Both the position numbers and the translations under genes were made by a program. This document shows positions 23,764-31,600 of a stretch of 35,425 bases of DNA, piece by piece. Position 1 is the stretch's first letter; the number at the start of each line of letters is the position of its first letter. Where the stretch lies: NCBI GenBank assembly GCA_015522385.1, contig WAMJ01000013.1, positions 1-35,425 of the forward strand. The letters run 5' to 3'. Under the pieces are notes generated by a model. It ran no database searches. It saw nothing but the letters and a program-made list of their open reading frames with translations, and was not told the DNA's origin. This DNA comes from Candidatus Heimdallarchaeota archaeon (GTDB taxonomy: Archaea > Asgardarchaeota > Heimdallarchaeia > Heimdallarchaeales > Kariarchaeaceae).

Positions 23764-24264
23764 TTAGATTGCAGTTTCCTGCCTCTTGCCAAGTTCTGCA
23801 TCGATTAACATCAGACCACGCGGGTCATCCGCAACCCTCTTGATCTGATCCACGATTGTACCTACAGTATCCTCTTCTTCCACCTGCTCGTCGATGAACC
23901 ACTTGAGAAAGCTTTGAGCGATGTGATCCCTTTCCTCAACTGCAATATCCATCAAGTTGTGGATGAGGGAAGTAACCTCCTTCTCGTGAGCTAGAGAGTC
24001 CTCGAATACCTCGAGAACTGAGTCCCACTCGTGCTTTGGTTCGCTAATTGCTAAGAGCTTTGGACGGACCCCCCTATGGGCAAGATGCTCGTAGAATTTC
24101 ATGGCGTGCTCACGCTCCTCCTCTGCTTGTGCGCTCATCCATGTGGTCATCCCAGTCCATGACTGATCGTCGAGATATGCCGCCATAGAGAGGTAGAGAT
24201 AGTAAGACTCAAATTCGGCATTCATGTGAGTGATGAATGCTTCCTTCAGTTTATCAGACATCAT
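23764..24264 (-). CDS. ftn: ferritin
   Basis: With the ATG at 24264 the protein has 166 residues and aligns without gaps to the bacterial-type non-heme ferritin FtnA at its N-terminus. The ferroxidase-site residues fall on the expected positions: E17, E50, H53, E94, Q127 and E130. The fold is a four-helix bundle forming 24-mer cages that oxidise and store iron. A GTG/ATG further upstream (24288) would add 8 residues with no family match. Starting at 24261 would remove one. A TATA-like block at 24287-24296 is centred 27 nt before 24264, which supports the choice. It is divergent from a subtilase remnant. Confidence 0.92.
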   Translation of the reverse strand: MMSDKLKEAFITHMNAEFESYYLYLSMAAYLDDQSWTGMTTWMSAQAEEEREHAMKFYEHLAHRGVRPKLLAISEPKHEWDSVLEVFEDSLAHEKEVTSLIHNLMDIAVEERDHIAQSFLKWFIDEQVEEEDTVGTIVDQIKRVADDPRGLMLIDAELGKRQETAI

Positions 24265-24286
24265 GAGTGATAAGTAGACCAATCCC

Positions 24287-24296
24287 ATAAATAAAA
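24287..24296 (-). promoter_or_regulatory. TATA-like box of the ferritin gene
   Basis: TTTTATTTAT on the minus strand lies about 27 nt upstream of the ferritin ATG. It implies a leaderless transcript. No iron-regulator dyad is obvious beside it. Confidence 0.5.
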
Positions 24297-24310
24297 CAAT
24301 CAGTTGGTAC

Positions 24311-24841
24311 GTGGTAGATAACCAGACCTCTGCAGATATTCGAGCACTTTTCCAACCCGAATACAGACATGGTACTCACGTGACCGGAACCATCGCAGCC
24401 ATTGACAACAGCATTGATTCAGTCGGTGTAGCAGCAGGTCACGTCGAGATATACAGTAGAAAGAGCCTAGGGAAGAGCGGTGGAAGTTTGGACGATCTCG
24501 CATGGTCTATTATGCACGCTACCGACGGACCCGATGGTATCCTCAAGACAGCAGATGACACAGAAGTCATCGCGATGTCTCTTGGTGGAGATATTTCCTC
24601 CTCACCATCGACCATCGCCATGCTCCAAGATGCAATCGACTACTCAACCTCCAATGGTGTCACTGACCTCTCAGGTATCTCCATGGCTACACCACATGTC
24701 GCTGCTGTAATTGCCCTCCTTATGACCAACGGGCTATCTACAACCCAAGCTCAGAACAGAATCGTTGCGACAGCACTTGACATGGGCTATCCCAGCACTC
24801 TACAGGGAGCTGGTCTTATGCTAGCCGATGCTGCTATTTAG
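24311..24841 (+). pseudogene. remnant of a subtilisin-like (S8) serine protease
   Basis: The 176-codon frame keeps two pieces of a subtilase: RHGTHVTGTIAA with the catalytic histidine and the following VIAMSLGGD strand, then SGISMATPHVAAVIALL with the catalytic serine region. The N-terminal part with the catalytic aspartate and the signal or propeptide is missing. The section between TSNGV and TDLSGIS, normally about 100 residues with the oxyanion-hole asparagine, is also missing, with the frame kept. The serine motif reads G-I-S-M instead of G-T-S-M. An active protease is therefore not possible. The frame has no stops, so decay is recent or the fragment has another use. The GTG at 24311 is only the first start codon in the open frame. 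Confidence 0.8.
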
Positions 24842-24899
24842 GGTATAATCTTCAATATTCTTAGAGTTCCAATATTCAACAAATTTATTTAAAATTAAT

Positions 24900-25652
24900 T
24901 TATTCATTTATAGCCTTAACTACGGCTTTCGCACGTTCTATATCAATGGGATTCGTCGATACTCCACCCACCTTGATGGATGTGCCCACAATTGCTCCAC
25001 TGATCTTTTCCCGGTATGTGTCCACCAGATCTACACTGAAACCACTACCTATTATCGGCTTGATACCCACAGCATTGAGCTTCTCGATTTGGGAGAGTTC
25101 AGGAGCGGAACCAGTCGCAACTCCAGAGACGATGATACCATGAGCACCCCCCCTCGAATTGACATTTTTCGCAGCCTCAATGATAGATTCCGTTCCCAGA
25201 GGACGGGCGTGCTTGACCATCACATCTGCGAGTATCTTGACGTCAGAGCTCAGAACATGTTTTAGTCTGATGACCTCGTAGGCAGGAGTCTCGATGATCC
25301 CCTGATCCGTGACATAGGCAGACTCCCACACATTACAACGGATATATTCACAGTTGTGCAGTGTAGCCAGAACCATCGCTTGTTCGCATCCGTTTCGCAG
25401 AACGTTGACTCCGATCTCTAGGTCGGTCTCACGTCTCAAACGGTAGAGCAGAGCAGAAAACTTAGCGAATACAAGGTCAGAGACCCTTGACTTGGGGAAG
25501 GGCACGTCATTGAAATTCTCAACCATCAATGCTTTGAAGCCCGCTTCCTCCAATTTCTTTGCTTCAGTCACGGAATAAGAAATAAGGTCATCTAAGGAGA
25601 CGGTTGAGTCGAAACTCATCCGTGGGAGGTGGATCATACCAAATAGTTTCAT
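24900..25652 (-). CDS. BtpA/SgcQ family TIM-barrel protein
   Basis: From the ATG at 25652 the 250-residue protein begins MKLFGMIHLP, the characteristic BtpA-family start, and continues with AGFKALMVENFNDVPF, the long EIGVNVLRNG motif, CEYIRCNVWESAYVTDQG, KILADVMVKHA and PIIGSGFSVDL. The first cyanobacterial member affects photosystem I stability, but archaeal members have no such role; a phosphosugar or nucleoside substrate is probable from the fold only. The upstream start at 25736 would add 28 residues and overlap the A-ATPase F gene. A TATA-like element at 25673-25682, about 25 nt upstream of 25652, supports the shorter form. Confidence 0.88.
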   Translation of the reverse strand: MKLFGMIHLPRMSFDSTVSLDDLISYSVTEAKKLEEAGFKALMVENFNDVPFPKSRVSDLVFAKFSALLYRLRRETDLEIGVNVLRNGCEQAMVLATLHNCEYIRCNVWESAYVTDQGIIETPAYEVIRLKHVLSSDVKILADVMVKHARPLGTESIIEAAKNVNSRGGAHGIIVSGVATGSAPELSQIEKLNAVGIKPIIGSGFSVDLVDTYREKISGAIVGTSIKVGGVSTNPIDIERAKAVVKAINE

Positions 25653-25713
25653 TGAGTTTAGTACTTTTGTGGGATAATATCTATATCGATAATGAATGGT
25701 GAATCTGGGTAGG

Positions 25714-26046
25714 TCAGAATTCGACTTCAATACCAATCGCGCTTCGGATAAGCTCCTTAAGCGTGTTGGTCTCCATCTCCATCTTACCTTCAGGTCCCTC
25801 GATCTCTACAATTACTGGCCATGGCTTGAGTGTGATCTTGTTTATGATCGACCTATTTAATTCGGCGAATTTCTCAGTGATGATCACGATTGCCACGCTC
25901 TCATCATTAGCGAGCTTAATGAGCTCTTCCTGCCCTGTCCTCTCATCACTGAGTTCGATGATGTTTCCTATACCTGCAAGCTTCAGACCCAGGCCCGTCA
26001 TCTCATCCGCTAGGACATAGATCTTCTCACGGGTAACGTTGCTCAT
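25714..26046 (-). CDS. atpF: A-type ATP synthase subunit F
   Basis: The 110-residue protein has the V/A-type subunit F pattern: YVLADEMTGLGLKLAGIG at the start (the family's D-x-x-T/V-G-F-x-L-A-G), a Rossmann-like alternation with VAIVIITEKFAE in the middle, and PVIVEIEGPEGK (family P-x-x-x-x-I-P/E-x-x). Subunit F sits on the central stalk of the A1 part and regulates catalysis. It starts 11 nt after the subunit H gene, with GGTGG before the ATG. No other subunit follows. The next gene is a BtpA protein with its own promoter. Confidence 0.88.
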   Translation of the reverse strand: MSNVTREKIYVLADEMTGLGLKLAGIGNIIELSDERTGQEELIKLANDESVAIVIITEKFAELNRSIINKITLKPWPVIVEIEGPEGKMEMETNTLKELIRSAIGIEVEF

Positions 26047-26057
26047 TTCCCGTCCAC

Positions 26058-26378
26058 CTAGCTCTTGGTAAGAAGGTCAAGAACAGCGTCTACCGCTTTC
26101 TTCTCATTGGTCTTCATGGCTTCTCGGAGAGCTTCCTTCTTCTTGTTGTTCTCTTCCTCGATCTTGGCAATCTCATCCTCACCCTCCTTCTCAATGGCAC
26201 TGACTGCCTTCTTGCTTTTGGCAAGGGCCTTCTCTTTGGCCTTCTTGAGGATCTCGTCAGCCTCCTTCCTGGCATTCTCGATCAACTGCTCTGCCTTGGC
26301 CTTGACCTTCATGGTCTCGTTATCAGCCTTCTTCTCTTCCTCTATGATTTTTTTGACTAGTTCTTCGTTGTTAAGCAT
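26058..26378 (-). CDS. atpH: A-type ATP synthase subunit H (peripheral stalk coiled coil)
   Basis: The 106 residues are one continuous, highly charged helix with heptad-like spacing (EELVKKIIEEEKKA through to DAVLDLLTKS). This is the pattern of subunit H/AhaH, which pairs with subunit E as the peripheral stalk of the archaeal ATP synthase. Subunit E itself is about 190 residues and has a globular end, so the short length favours H. The call rests mainly on coiled-coil character and on the adjacent subunit F. ATG 26378 is preceded by AGGTG. A TATA-like box at 26419-26427 would start transcription near 26397, inside the longer alternative frame, which supports 26378 over 26408. Confidence 0.75.
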   Translation of the reverse strand: MLNNEELVKKIIEEEKKADNETMKVKAKAEQLIENARKEADEILKKAKEKALAKSKKAVSAIEKEGEDEIAKIEEENNKKKEALREAMKTNEKKAVDAVLDLLTKS

Positions 26379-26418
26379 AGGGGCACCTATCCGTATCTGA
26401 ACCACCATATTGAATCTG

Positions 26419-26427
26419 TATTATAAG
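26419..26427 (-). promoter_or_regulatory. TATA-like box for the A-ATPase H-F pair
   Basis: CTTATAATA on the minus strand lies about 45 nt before the subunit H ATG at 26378. It predicts a transcript with a leader of about 20 nt containing the AGGTG ribosome binding site. Confidence 0.45.
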
Positions 26428-26490
26428 TTTGGGGATTTATTCCAACTCACAAGACATCTTTTTTCCAGAGGGTTTGAATTATGATATACC

Positions 26491-26499
26491 TTAAATATA
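26491..26499 (+). promoter_or_regulatory. TATA-like box of the NAC gene
   Basis: TTAAATATA is centred 25 nt upstream of the ATG at 26520, so the transcript is probably leaderless. It is divergent from the ATPase H-F promoter about 70 bp away. Confidence 0.5.
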
Positions 26500-26519
26500 G
26501 CGTCACTGAGAGGTGTACA

Positions 26520-26936
26520 ATGGCCGCACGAAGAAGAGCAAGAAGACAGGCAAAACGAGAGCAAGCTGGTATGGGTCAGGGCATGTCAAGCAAGGCAATG
26601 CGGAAGGCCATGAACCAGATGAACGTCGAGGACCTAAAGGGTGTCGAGGAGGTCATCATTCGGATGAAGGATAAGGAGATTGTCCTGACCGACTCCGAGG
26701 TTCAGAGCATGCACATGCAGGGTCAGGAAATCTACACAATTACAGTGGGTAAGTCCACAGTTCGTAAGAGACAGGGTGAACAACCAAATGAGGAGGTTAA
26801 GCAGGACATCGAAGTAAACGAGAACGATATCAAATTGGTCATGGAGCAGAGTAAGTGTGACTACGACACTGCGAAGCAGGCCTTAATCGATTCTGGCGGT
26901 GATCTAGCTTCCGCGATAATGAAAGTCGTTAGCTGA
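26520..26936 (+). CDS. nac: nascent polypeptide-associated complex alpha subunit
   Basis: This 138-residue homodimeric ribosome-associated chaperone binds emerging polypeptide chains. It has a very basic N-terminus (MAARRRARRQAKREQ) for ribosome contact, KAMRKAMNQMNVEDLKGVEEVIIRMKDKEI leading into the NAC beta-barrel domain (about 30-85, with YTITVGKSTVRKRQ), and a C-terminal UBA domain (about 100-137, NDIKLVMEQSKCDYDTAKQAL then SGGDLASAIMKV). The ATG at 26520 has a correctly spaced TATA box. The start at 26481 would add 13 residues lying before the expected transcript start. The family occurs only in archaea and eukaryotes. Confidence 0.94.
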   Translation: MAARRRARRQAKREQAGMGQGMSSKAMRKAMNQMNVEDLKGVEEVIIRMKDKEIVLTDSEVQSMHMQGQEIYTITVGKSTVRKRQGEQPNEEVKQDIEVNENDIKLVMEQSKCDYDTAKQALIDSGGDLASAIMKVVS

Positions 26937-26985
26937 CCTGTACATATCACCTAGTTTAATTTGAAGTGACATTATAGTATCTTGA

Positions 26986-27573
26986 ATGAAAGACCTCTTC
27001 GATCTAATGGGAAACAAGATCACCATGGATGTTGATCTGGATCTGACGAGCAGTAGTAAGCTCCTAATGAAACTGGAGAAGCTTGATGTTATCAGGTACA
27101 GATCGGACAGGGTCCCAGACGGAATCTACGTCGTCTTCGATATTGACAAGGACATCACCATTCCAGCACTGATGTGCGAAATCTGGGCGTTTGAGGGAAA
27201 ATTCGATCATGCCTTCCACCGTTTCCTAGAGAATGATATCAACGTGAACAAAGCGGTGAAAGTCTACCGTCCTAAGCTGCACACAGGGGTTGTGAAGAAG
27301 ATCCTGAACTACAGGGACGCGAGGAGCGATCTTTCAGACAAGGAGATCTTCCACTTCGACCTTGACCCGCTTGAGATTCGTGAAGAACCAGAGGGTGAGT
27401 GTGTGCACCCATATGAGCTGTTAGTTGATATAGGAGGAGAGGAATGGAAGCTTATCATTCCACAGTGGTCACCGCTGCAGAAGTTACCCGTGGACAGAAT
27501 AAAAGAAGGGACTTCAGTAGAGATATGGGAGGTCGACGGTGTATTCACAATAATGAAGGTTCTACGACTCTAA
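26986..27573 (+). CDS. unknown 195-residue protein
   Basis: I do not recognise a family. The sequence alternates beta strands and helices, with two acidic hydrophobic blocks (DGIYVVFDIDKDITIPAL near 43-60; HPYELLVDIGGEEWKLIIP near 140-158). Its C-terminal part (SVEIWEVDGVFTIMKVLRL) ends in a strand pattern that could be a small beta barrel. It has no signal peptide or membrane helix. A TATA-like block at 26955-26962, about 28 nt before the ATG, supports the start. It ends convergently with the GINS gene, with the stop codons overlapping by two bases (27571-27572). Neighbouring NAC and replication genes suggest an information-processing role, but that is context only. Confidence 0.6.
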   Translation: MKDLFDLMGNKITMDVDLDLTSSSKLLMKLEKLDVIRYRSDRVPDGIYVVFDIDKDITIPALMCEIWAFEGKFDHAFHRFLENDINVNKAVKVYRPKLHTGVVKKILNYRDARSDLSDKEIFHFDLDPLEIREEPEGECVHPYELLVDIGGEEWKLIIPQWSPLQKLPVDRIKEGTSVEIWEVDGVFTIMKVLRL

Positions 27574-28151
27574 TTTCCTATGTTTAGAATGCGTACCTTG
27601 TTCCTCTTCTCGAGCTCACTGGCGTTGTCCACAGGGATCACTGCAAAGTCTCCCTTATAGAAGGGACCGTAGCTTAAGAGGTCTGTTCCAAGGCTGACCT
27701 CCAGCTCGTTCTCTAGAAACTCAACTGTGCAGTACTCCACCTCCAATTCATCAGTAGCTTCTTCCGCTACCAACTTGGGTTCTGCAACTGGTTCTAGGAC
27801 AGGTTCCTCATCGACTTCGATTCCCAGAAGTACCCGCCGGTGCCTGAGGAGTGAAGAGTGTATTTTGGTAAATAGATTCTTCTCCTCCGATGTCATCTTG
27901 ACTTCGGTGTCGTTCAATGCAGCGAGGAAGATCTTCTTGGCCCTGAGATCTATGAGGTCGTTAACTAGATAGCTGGTTCTAGTGTACAGCTTCTTGAAAA
28001 TTTGTCGAGCGACTGGATTGTCGTCCTCACGTGACATAGTCTCTAGGTGGAGGAGATACCGTTGAACAGTTGTGAAGAAATCCTCTCTGACAGGAACTAG
28101 ACCGTCCTCACGACGTTCTCTCTGCCAAGTGAATATGATCTCTTCCCGCAT
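27570..28151 (-). CDS. GINS complex subunit (Gins51/Gins15 type)
   Basis: The 193-residue protein belongs to the archaeal GINS family that binds MCM and the GAN/Cdc45-like nuclease in the replicative helicase (CMG-like) complex. The helical A domain (about 1-105, with FFTTVQRYLLHLETM and DLIDLRAKKIFLAAL) is followed by an acidic linker rich in E/P/V (about 115-135) and a small C-terminal B domain (SYGPFYKGDFAVIPVDNASELEKRNKVRIL). The order A then B is that of the Sld5/Psf1 (Gins51) class. I chose ATG 28151 because it lies 11 nt after the PCNA stop. The upstream start at 28226 would run inside PCNA. Confidence 0.82.
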   Translation of the reverse strand: MREEIIFTWQRERREDGLVPVREDFFTTVQRYLLHLETMSREDDNPVARQIFKKLYTRTSYLVNDLIDLRAKKIFLAALNDTEVKMTSEEKNLFTKIHSSLLRHRRVLLGIEVDEEPVLEPVAEPKLVAEEATDELEVEYCTVEFLENELEVSLGTDLLSYGPFYKGDFAVIPVDNASELEKRNKVRILNIGN

Positions 28152-28162
28152 GTGTTCCAGCC

Positions 28163-28939
28163 TTATTCGTTGCGTGGTGCTATTGCGACCGCGACGTGAT
28201 CTATCTCCTCGCTTCCGAAGATGCAAAGGATAGGTGCAGTAGTTCCGAGGCAGATGAGCATTGCATCACCGATCTTGCTGAACTTAGTGAGGTTCATCAG
28301 GTACTCTATTCCGAAGTGTGAGACGATCTGTTCGGATTCCTCGGCGTACTTGAAGTTCTGAACCTCCTCGTTATCCCTTGCTATGTTAACCTCCGCGTTC
28401 TTTGTGATACCCTTGCTGACGAACTGAATACCGTCCTTGGTCATTGAGACCGTGATGTGACTACCACCAAGAGCAACTGTCTTGATGGCCTCTTGGTAGA
28501 GATTGGTCGATATTGTGAAACTCCCCTTGTACTTCTCGGTGAACCTCGCGAGGTTCTTGAACCTGTAGCTGTCGTCCACGGCAAGGAGGCCGAGAGTGAT
28601 TGTTCTCTCCGTCTTCTCCTTGGACAGTGTCAACTTGACCTTGCCATCACCGTCCCTTAGGGAGATATGTAAGGACTCATTGGCAGTTGTGGTCTTCAGG
28701 AAGTCGCTGATCTCCTTGAGCCTAAGCTGAAGGACTACGTTGTCCTCGACCTCGTAGGTTGAGAATTTGTCTTTGTCGATCTTGGCTTCTACCGCCCAGA
28801 CAGATCCTGCAATCGAGATCAGGATCTGCAGACCGCTCTGTGTAAATTCGAAATAAATTCCCTCAGTGAGGTTCGATGAGATAGACTCGATGATCGTCTT
28901 CAGGATCTTTGGTGTGTCTAAAGTAATGTTCAGGGCCAT
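28163..28939 (-). CDS. pcn: DNA polymerase sliding clamp (PCNA)
   Basis: The 258-residue protein forms the ring that tethers replicative polymerases and other factors to DNA. The family pattern is clear: PKILKTIIESISSNLTEGIYFEFTQSGLQI at the N-terminus, the long KDKFSTYEVEDNVVLQLRL segment leading to a lysine/glutamate-rich KLTLSKEKTERTI region, YKGSFTIST in the second domain, the ITVSMTKDGIQFVSKG strand pair and the C-terminal AVAIAPRNE. The ATG at 28939 follows AGGAGAAGAG, a good ribosome binding site. A longer frame from 29026 would add 29 residues and overlap the OB-fold gene. It sits between an OB-fold gene and GINS in one minus-strand unit. Confidence 0.93.
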   Translation of the reverse strand: MALNITLDTPKILKTIIESISSNLTEGIYFEFTQSGLQILISIAGSVWAVEAKIDKDKFSTYEVEDNVVLQLRLKEISDFLKTTTANESLHISLRDGDGKVKLTLSKEKTERTITLGLLAVDDSYRFKNLARFTEKYKGSFTISTNLYQEAIKTVALGGSHITVSMTKDGIQFVSKGITKNAEVNIARDNEEVQNFKYAEESEQIVSHFGIEYLMNLTKFSKIGDAMLICLGTTAPILCIFGSEEIDHVAVAIAPRNE

Positions 28940-28994
28940 CTTCTCTTCTCCTGTATATCCTATTGATTTAACTCTTGCTGTCTTATAACGATAC

Positions 28995-29357
28995 TCATTG
29001 CCAACGCCTCTTGACGCGACGCTCAAGCGCGACGATCTTCCGGTACTTCTCTACGTCAGATTCCTTGATGGGATGAACTGCTAAAGCATCAAATGTGTCC
29101 CGATTCCGGGCATTGATGAGCACGCGATAGAACTTTCCCGTCTCAACCTCGAAGATATCATTCAGAACTGTCACCTGTCCCTTACCGTCATTCAATGTGA
29201 ATTCGCTGTCAGAGTGGCTGACCACCATGCCGACAATCCGTGCCCTCTTTGGAGTATCTATTGACAGGAGTTCTTCGACGCTTAGGTCTATAGCGGGAGG
29301 ATTAAACACTGAAGTTCTCTTCTTAGTTGAATTAATAAATCCCTGTGTTTTGTTCAT
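28995..29357 (-). CDS. OB-fold protein, RPA32/Stn1-like (possible single-stranded DNA binding)
   Basis: The 120 residues contain one OB fold at about 38-95: ARIVGMVVSHSDSEFTLNDG, then QVTVLNDIFEVETGKFYRVLINARN, matching the RPA2/RPA32-type barrel pattern (R-x-V-G-x-V-x...F-x-L-x-D-G-T/K-G). The C-terminus is a basic helix ending RRVKRRWQ. It heads the unit with PCNA and GINS, so a role in replication or repair is likely. Related small OB proteins bind single-stranded DNA, RNA or act as adaptors. I prefer ATG 29357 over TTG 29363, with a TATA-like element at 29375-29384 about 23 nt before it. Confidence 0.7.
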   Translation of the reverse strand: MNKTQGFINSTKKRTSVFNPPAIDLSVEELLSIDTPKRARIVGMVVSHSDSEFTLNDGKGQVTVLNDIFEVETGKFYRVLINARNRDTFDALAVHPIKESDVEKYRKIVALERRVKRRWQ

Positions 29358-29544
29358 GAACAAGGGCAGAACTGTATTTATCTAATTTTGCGAGTAGAGG
29401 GGGATATCCTGAATTTGATATCAACGGAAGTAATATTGATCCAAACAGATACAATGGTTTTGATACACAGGATAACTACGAATAATAGAGGTATAATTTC
29501 TCCCCGTATTCTTAATAAGATCGAGGAACATAGTTTAATTAACA

Positions 29545-31344
29545 ATGAAGAATAGAATAAGACTGTTATCAACGCTGGTACTAGTTCTCATCATTGGAAG
29601 AGGAGTACCAACCAGCGCACAGTCCCTCATCATGGGGGATCTGTACGTAGAGGGAGAGGTGGTTGACAACTACCTCAATCTTGAATACAGCTTCGGTGTG
29701 CAGAACATCGCAAGTACTGATAAGGAAGTAGAGTTCACCATACCTATCCAGAATGACATCTACCTCAGTAACGTAACCATTAAGCTGGAGAACTCCACCC
29801 TATATGGTAGGGTTTTCCCAGTCAATCAGGCAGAGGAGATCTACAACGAGACCAAAGCACAGAACCTCACCGGTGCCATAATTAGTGATTTGGGTTCAGT
29901 GTATGATGTCAGATTCAACCTTGGTGCTGGAGAGAGCGCAGATGTAAAATTTCAGCTAGAAGGTGGTCTGACGAGGAACCTAGGGGAGTATACAGCGGTG
30001 ATCGTTCCCTCCTCACTCGGACTGTCACAGGCCATTCACGTTGAGATCAGTGTCATATCCAACAGAGCTCCCATCGTAGGAGTTCAGATTCCGGGATTGC
30101 AGAATGCGGTGTACACCACCATCACAAACGGGGTACTCGTCACGTACGATGGATCGGTGCCCTTCGACGGGATCACTCTGACCTATGGGACCACACGCTA
30201 CGAAGGAGATGCCTCCATCATCGGTTACAGCAACGGCACGGAGAACTTCTTCGCCTACAACCTCGCACCCATGCTCAATGACACTGGGGACAAGGACGGC
30301 CAGTATGTCTTTGTCATTGACCGGTCGGGTTCAATGGATGGGCTACCCCTTACCTACGTCAAGAGGGCGTTCACGGATATCATCAGCAATCTCGCCGAAA
30401 CAGATCGTTTCAATGTCATAGCCTTCAGTTCCACTGGAACATCCATGTGGACAGAAACGAAGTTGGCATCCACTACGAACAAAAATGAGGCGATCGACTG
30501 GGTAAAAAGCATCACCGCCACCGGTTCCACGAACATCTACGATCCACTTGTCGACGCTCTGAAGTACTTCGGTTCAGACACTACATTCAGGAATGGAATC
30601 CTCCTCCTCTCGGACGGAGTACCAAATACCGGAACCTACACAGATACCTCAGACATAGTATCCAACCTTAAAGCGAACAACGTGAATGAGATCCCAATCT
30701 CCACCATCGCATTCGGAAATGCAGCGGACGAGGATCTGATGTCCGAGATCGCATCGACCAACGGTGGAGTCTATGTCAAGGTGGCGAACAACGAGAATGC
30801 AGTTGGGGAAATCCTGAGGTTTTTCCAGCAGGTCAGTGGGCTGGAGCTCATGGGCTGGAGCATGAGCATCTCAGGAGTCAAGACACTGAACAACATCGAG
30901 AGCATCGGCCAGCTATCAGAAGGGCAGGAGGTCGTCGTTACGGGGACATTCACTACCGAGGTAGTTATCGATACCACCATCCAGTATCCCGACCAAAATG
31001 TCTCCACCACGAGGGTACTAAACACCGGGCTCCTGAGAGAAGAGTATGCCCACGTGGAAAGACTATGGGCCCTGCAGAGAATATCCTACCTGATATCCCA
31101 AGGTGACGACGAAGGTGTGATCGACGTCGCCATGTACTACGGTCTCGTAATCAGGGGATACACCAGCATGGTACTGAGTCAGCTTATTGAAGAGCGGGAA
31201 GGTTATGACGGCATAACCACAATACTGGAGACCGTAGTTCCCGTAACCTCTATGGTTCAAACCTCCTTCGATCCAGTGTACCTTGTGCTGACAACTGCCC
31301 TCCTTGCTATACCTATGATCAAAAAGTACAGGAAAAGATATTAG
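29545..31344 (+). CDS. exported VIT-VWA surface protein (inter-alpha-trypsin inhibitor heavy-chain-like), copy 1
   Basis: The 599 residues have a signal peptide (about 1-25), a VIT domain (about 30-160, with VYLS/IYLSNVTIKLENSTLYGRVFP and AEEIYNETKAQ), a VWA domain (about 250-430) and a C-terminal membrane helix (about 575-592) ending KKYRKRY. The metal-ion-dependent adhesion site is complete: D259-x-S261-x-S263, T329 and D357. The protein should be anchored at the cell surface with its adhesion face outside. Copy 2, 256 bp downstream, is a close paralog, with stretches of more than 50 identical residues (about 195-250 and 400-457). The tails differ: this one has a short linker before the anchor. 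The ligand is unknown. Confidence 0.88.
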   Translation: MKNRIRLLSTLVLVLIIGRGVPTSAQSLIMGDLYVEGEVVDNYLNLEYSFGVQNIASTDKEVEFTIPIQNDIYLSNVTIKLENSTLYGRVFPVNQAEEIYNETKAQNLTGAIISDLGSVYDVRFNLGAGESADVKFQLEGGLTRNLGEYTAVIVPSSLGLSQAIHVEISVISNRAPIVGVQIPGLQNAVYTTITNGVLVTYDGSVPFDGITLTYGTTRYEGDASIIGYSNGTENFFAYNLAPMLNDTGDKDGQYVFVIDRSGSMDGLPLTYVKRAFTDIISNLAETDRFNVIAFSSTGTSMWTETKLASTTNKNEAIDWVKSITATGSTNIYDPLVDALKYFGSDTTFRNGILLLSDGVPNTGTYTDTSDIVSNLKANNVNEIPISTIAFGNAADEDLMSEIASTNGGVYVKVANNENAVGEILRFFQQVSGLELMGWSMSISGVKTLNNIESIGQLSEGQEVVVTGTFTTEVVIDTTIQYPDQNVSTTRVLNTGLLREEYAHVERLWALQRISYLISQGDDEGVIDVAMYYGLVIRGYTSMVLSQLIEEREGYDGITTILETVVPVTSMVQTSFDPVYLVLTTALLAIPMIKKYRKRY

Positions 31345-31600
31345 AGCAAGACCTACCTAGGACTAATCATTAGAGATCGATCAAAAAAAATTAAAACTAG
31401 AGAGTTTCTATTCCAAGAATCATACATGGAAGAGTATTATTCAGTAAAAATATATTCCATAATCGGAGTTGGAAAATGTCAGATCAAAACTATTCATCAT
31501 TGAGAATTTAACAAGATTGGGCACCAGAAAGTGTCATACAGGGGGGAGAAAATTTGTTCCTTCTATCTTATTACCGTTGTTTAATATGATATAGATAAGA

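Noticed and set aside
26065..26400. 111-codon plus-strand frame rich in Ser, Phe and Leu
   Set aside because: It is the antisense of the Lys/Glu-rich coiled coil of subunit H; such helices always leave a hydrophobic shadow frame.
31345..31600. small gene or RNA between the two VIT-VWA genes
   Set aside because: No open frame of useful length and no strong inverted repeat is visible; it looks like terminator plus promoter for the second copy.
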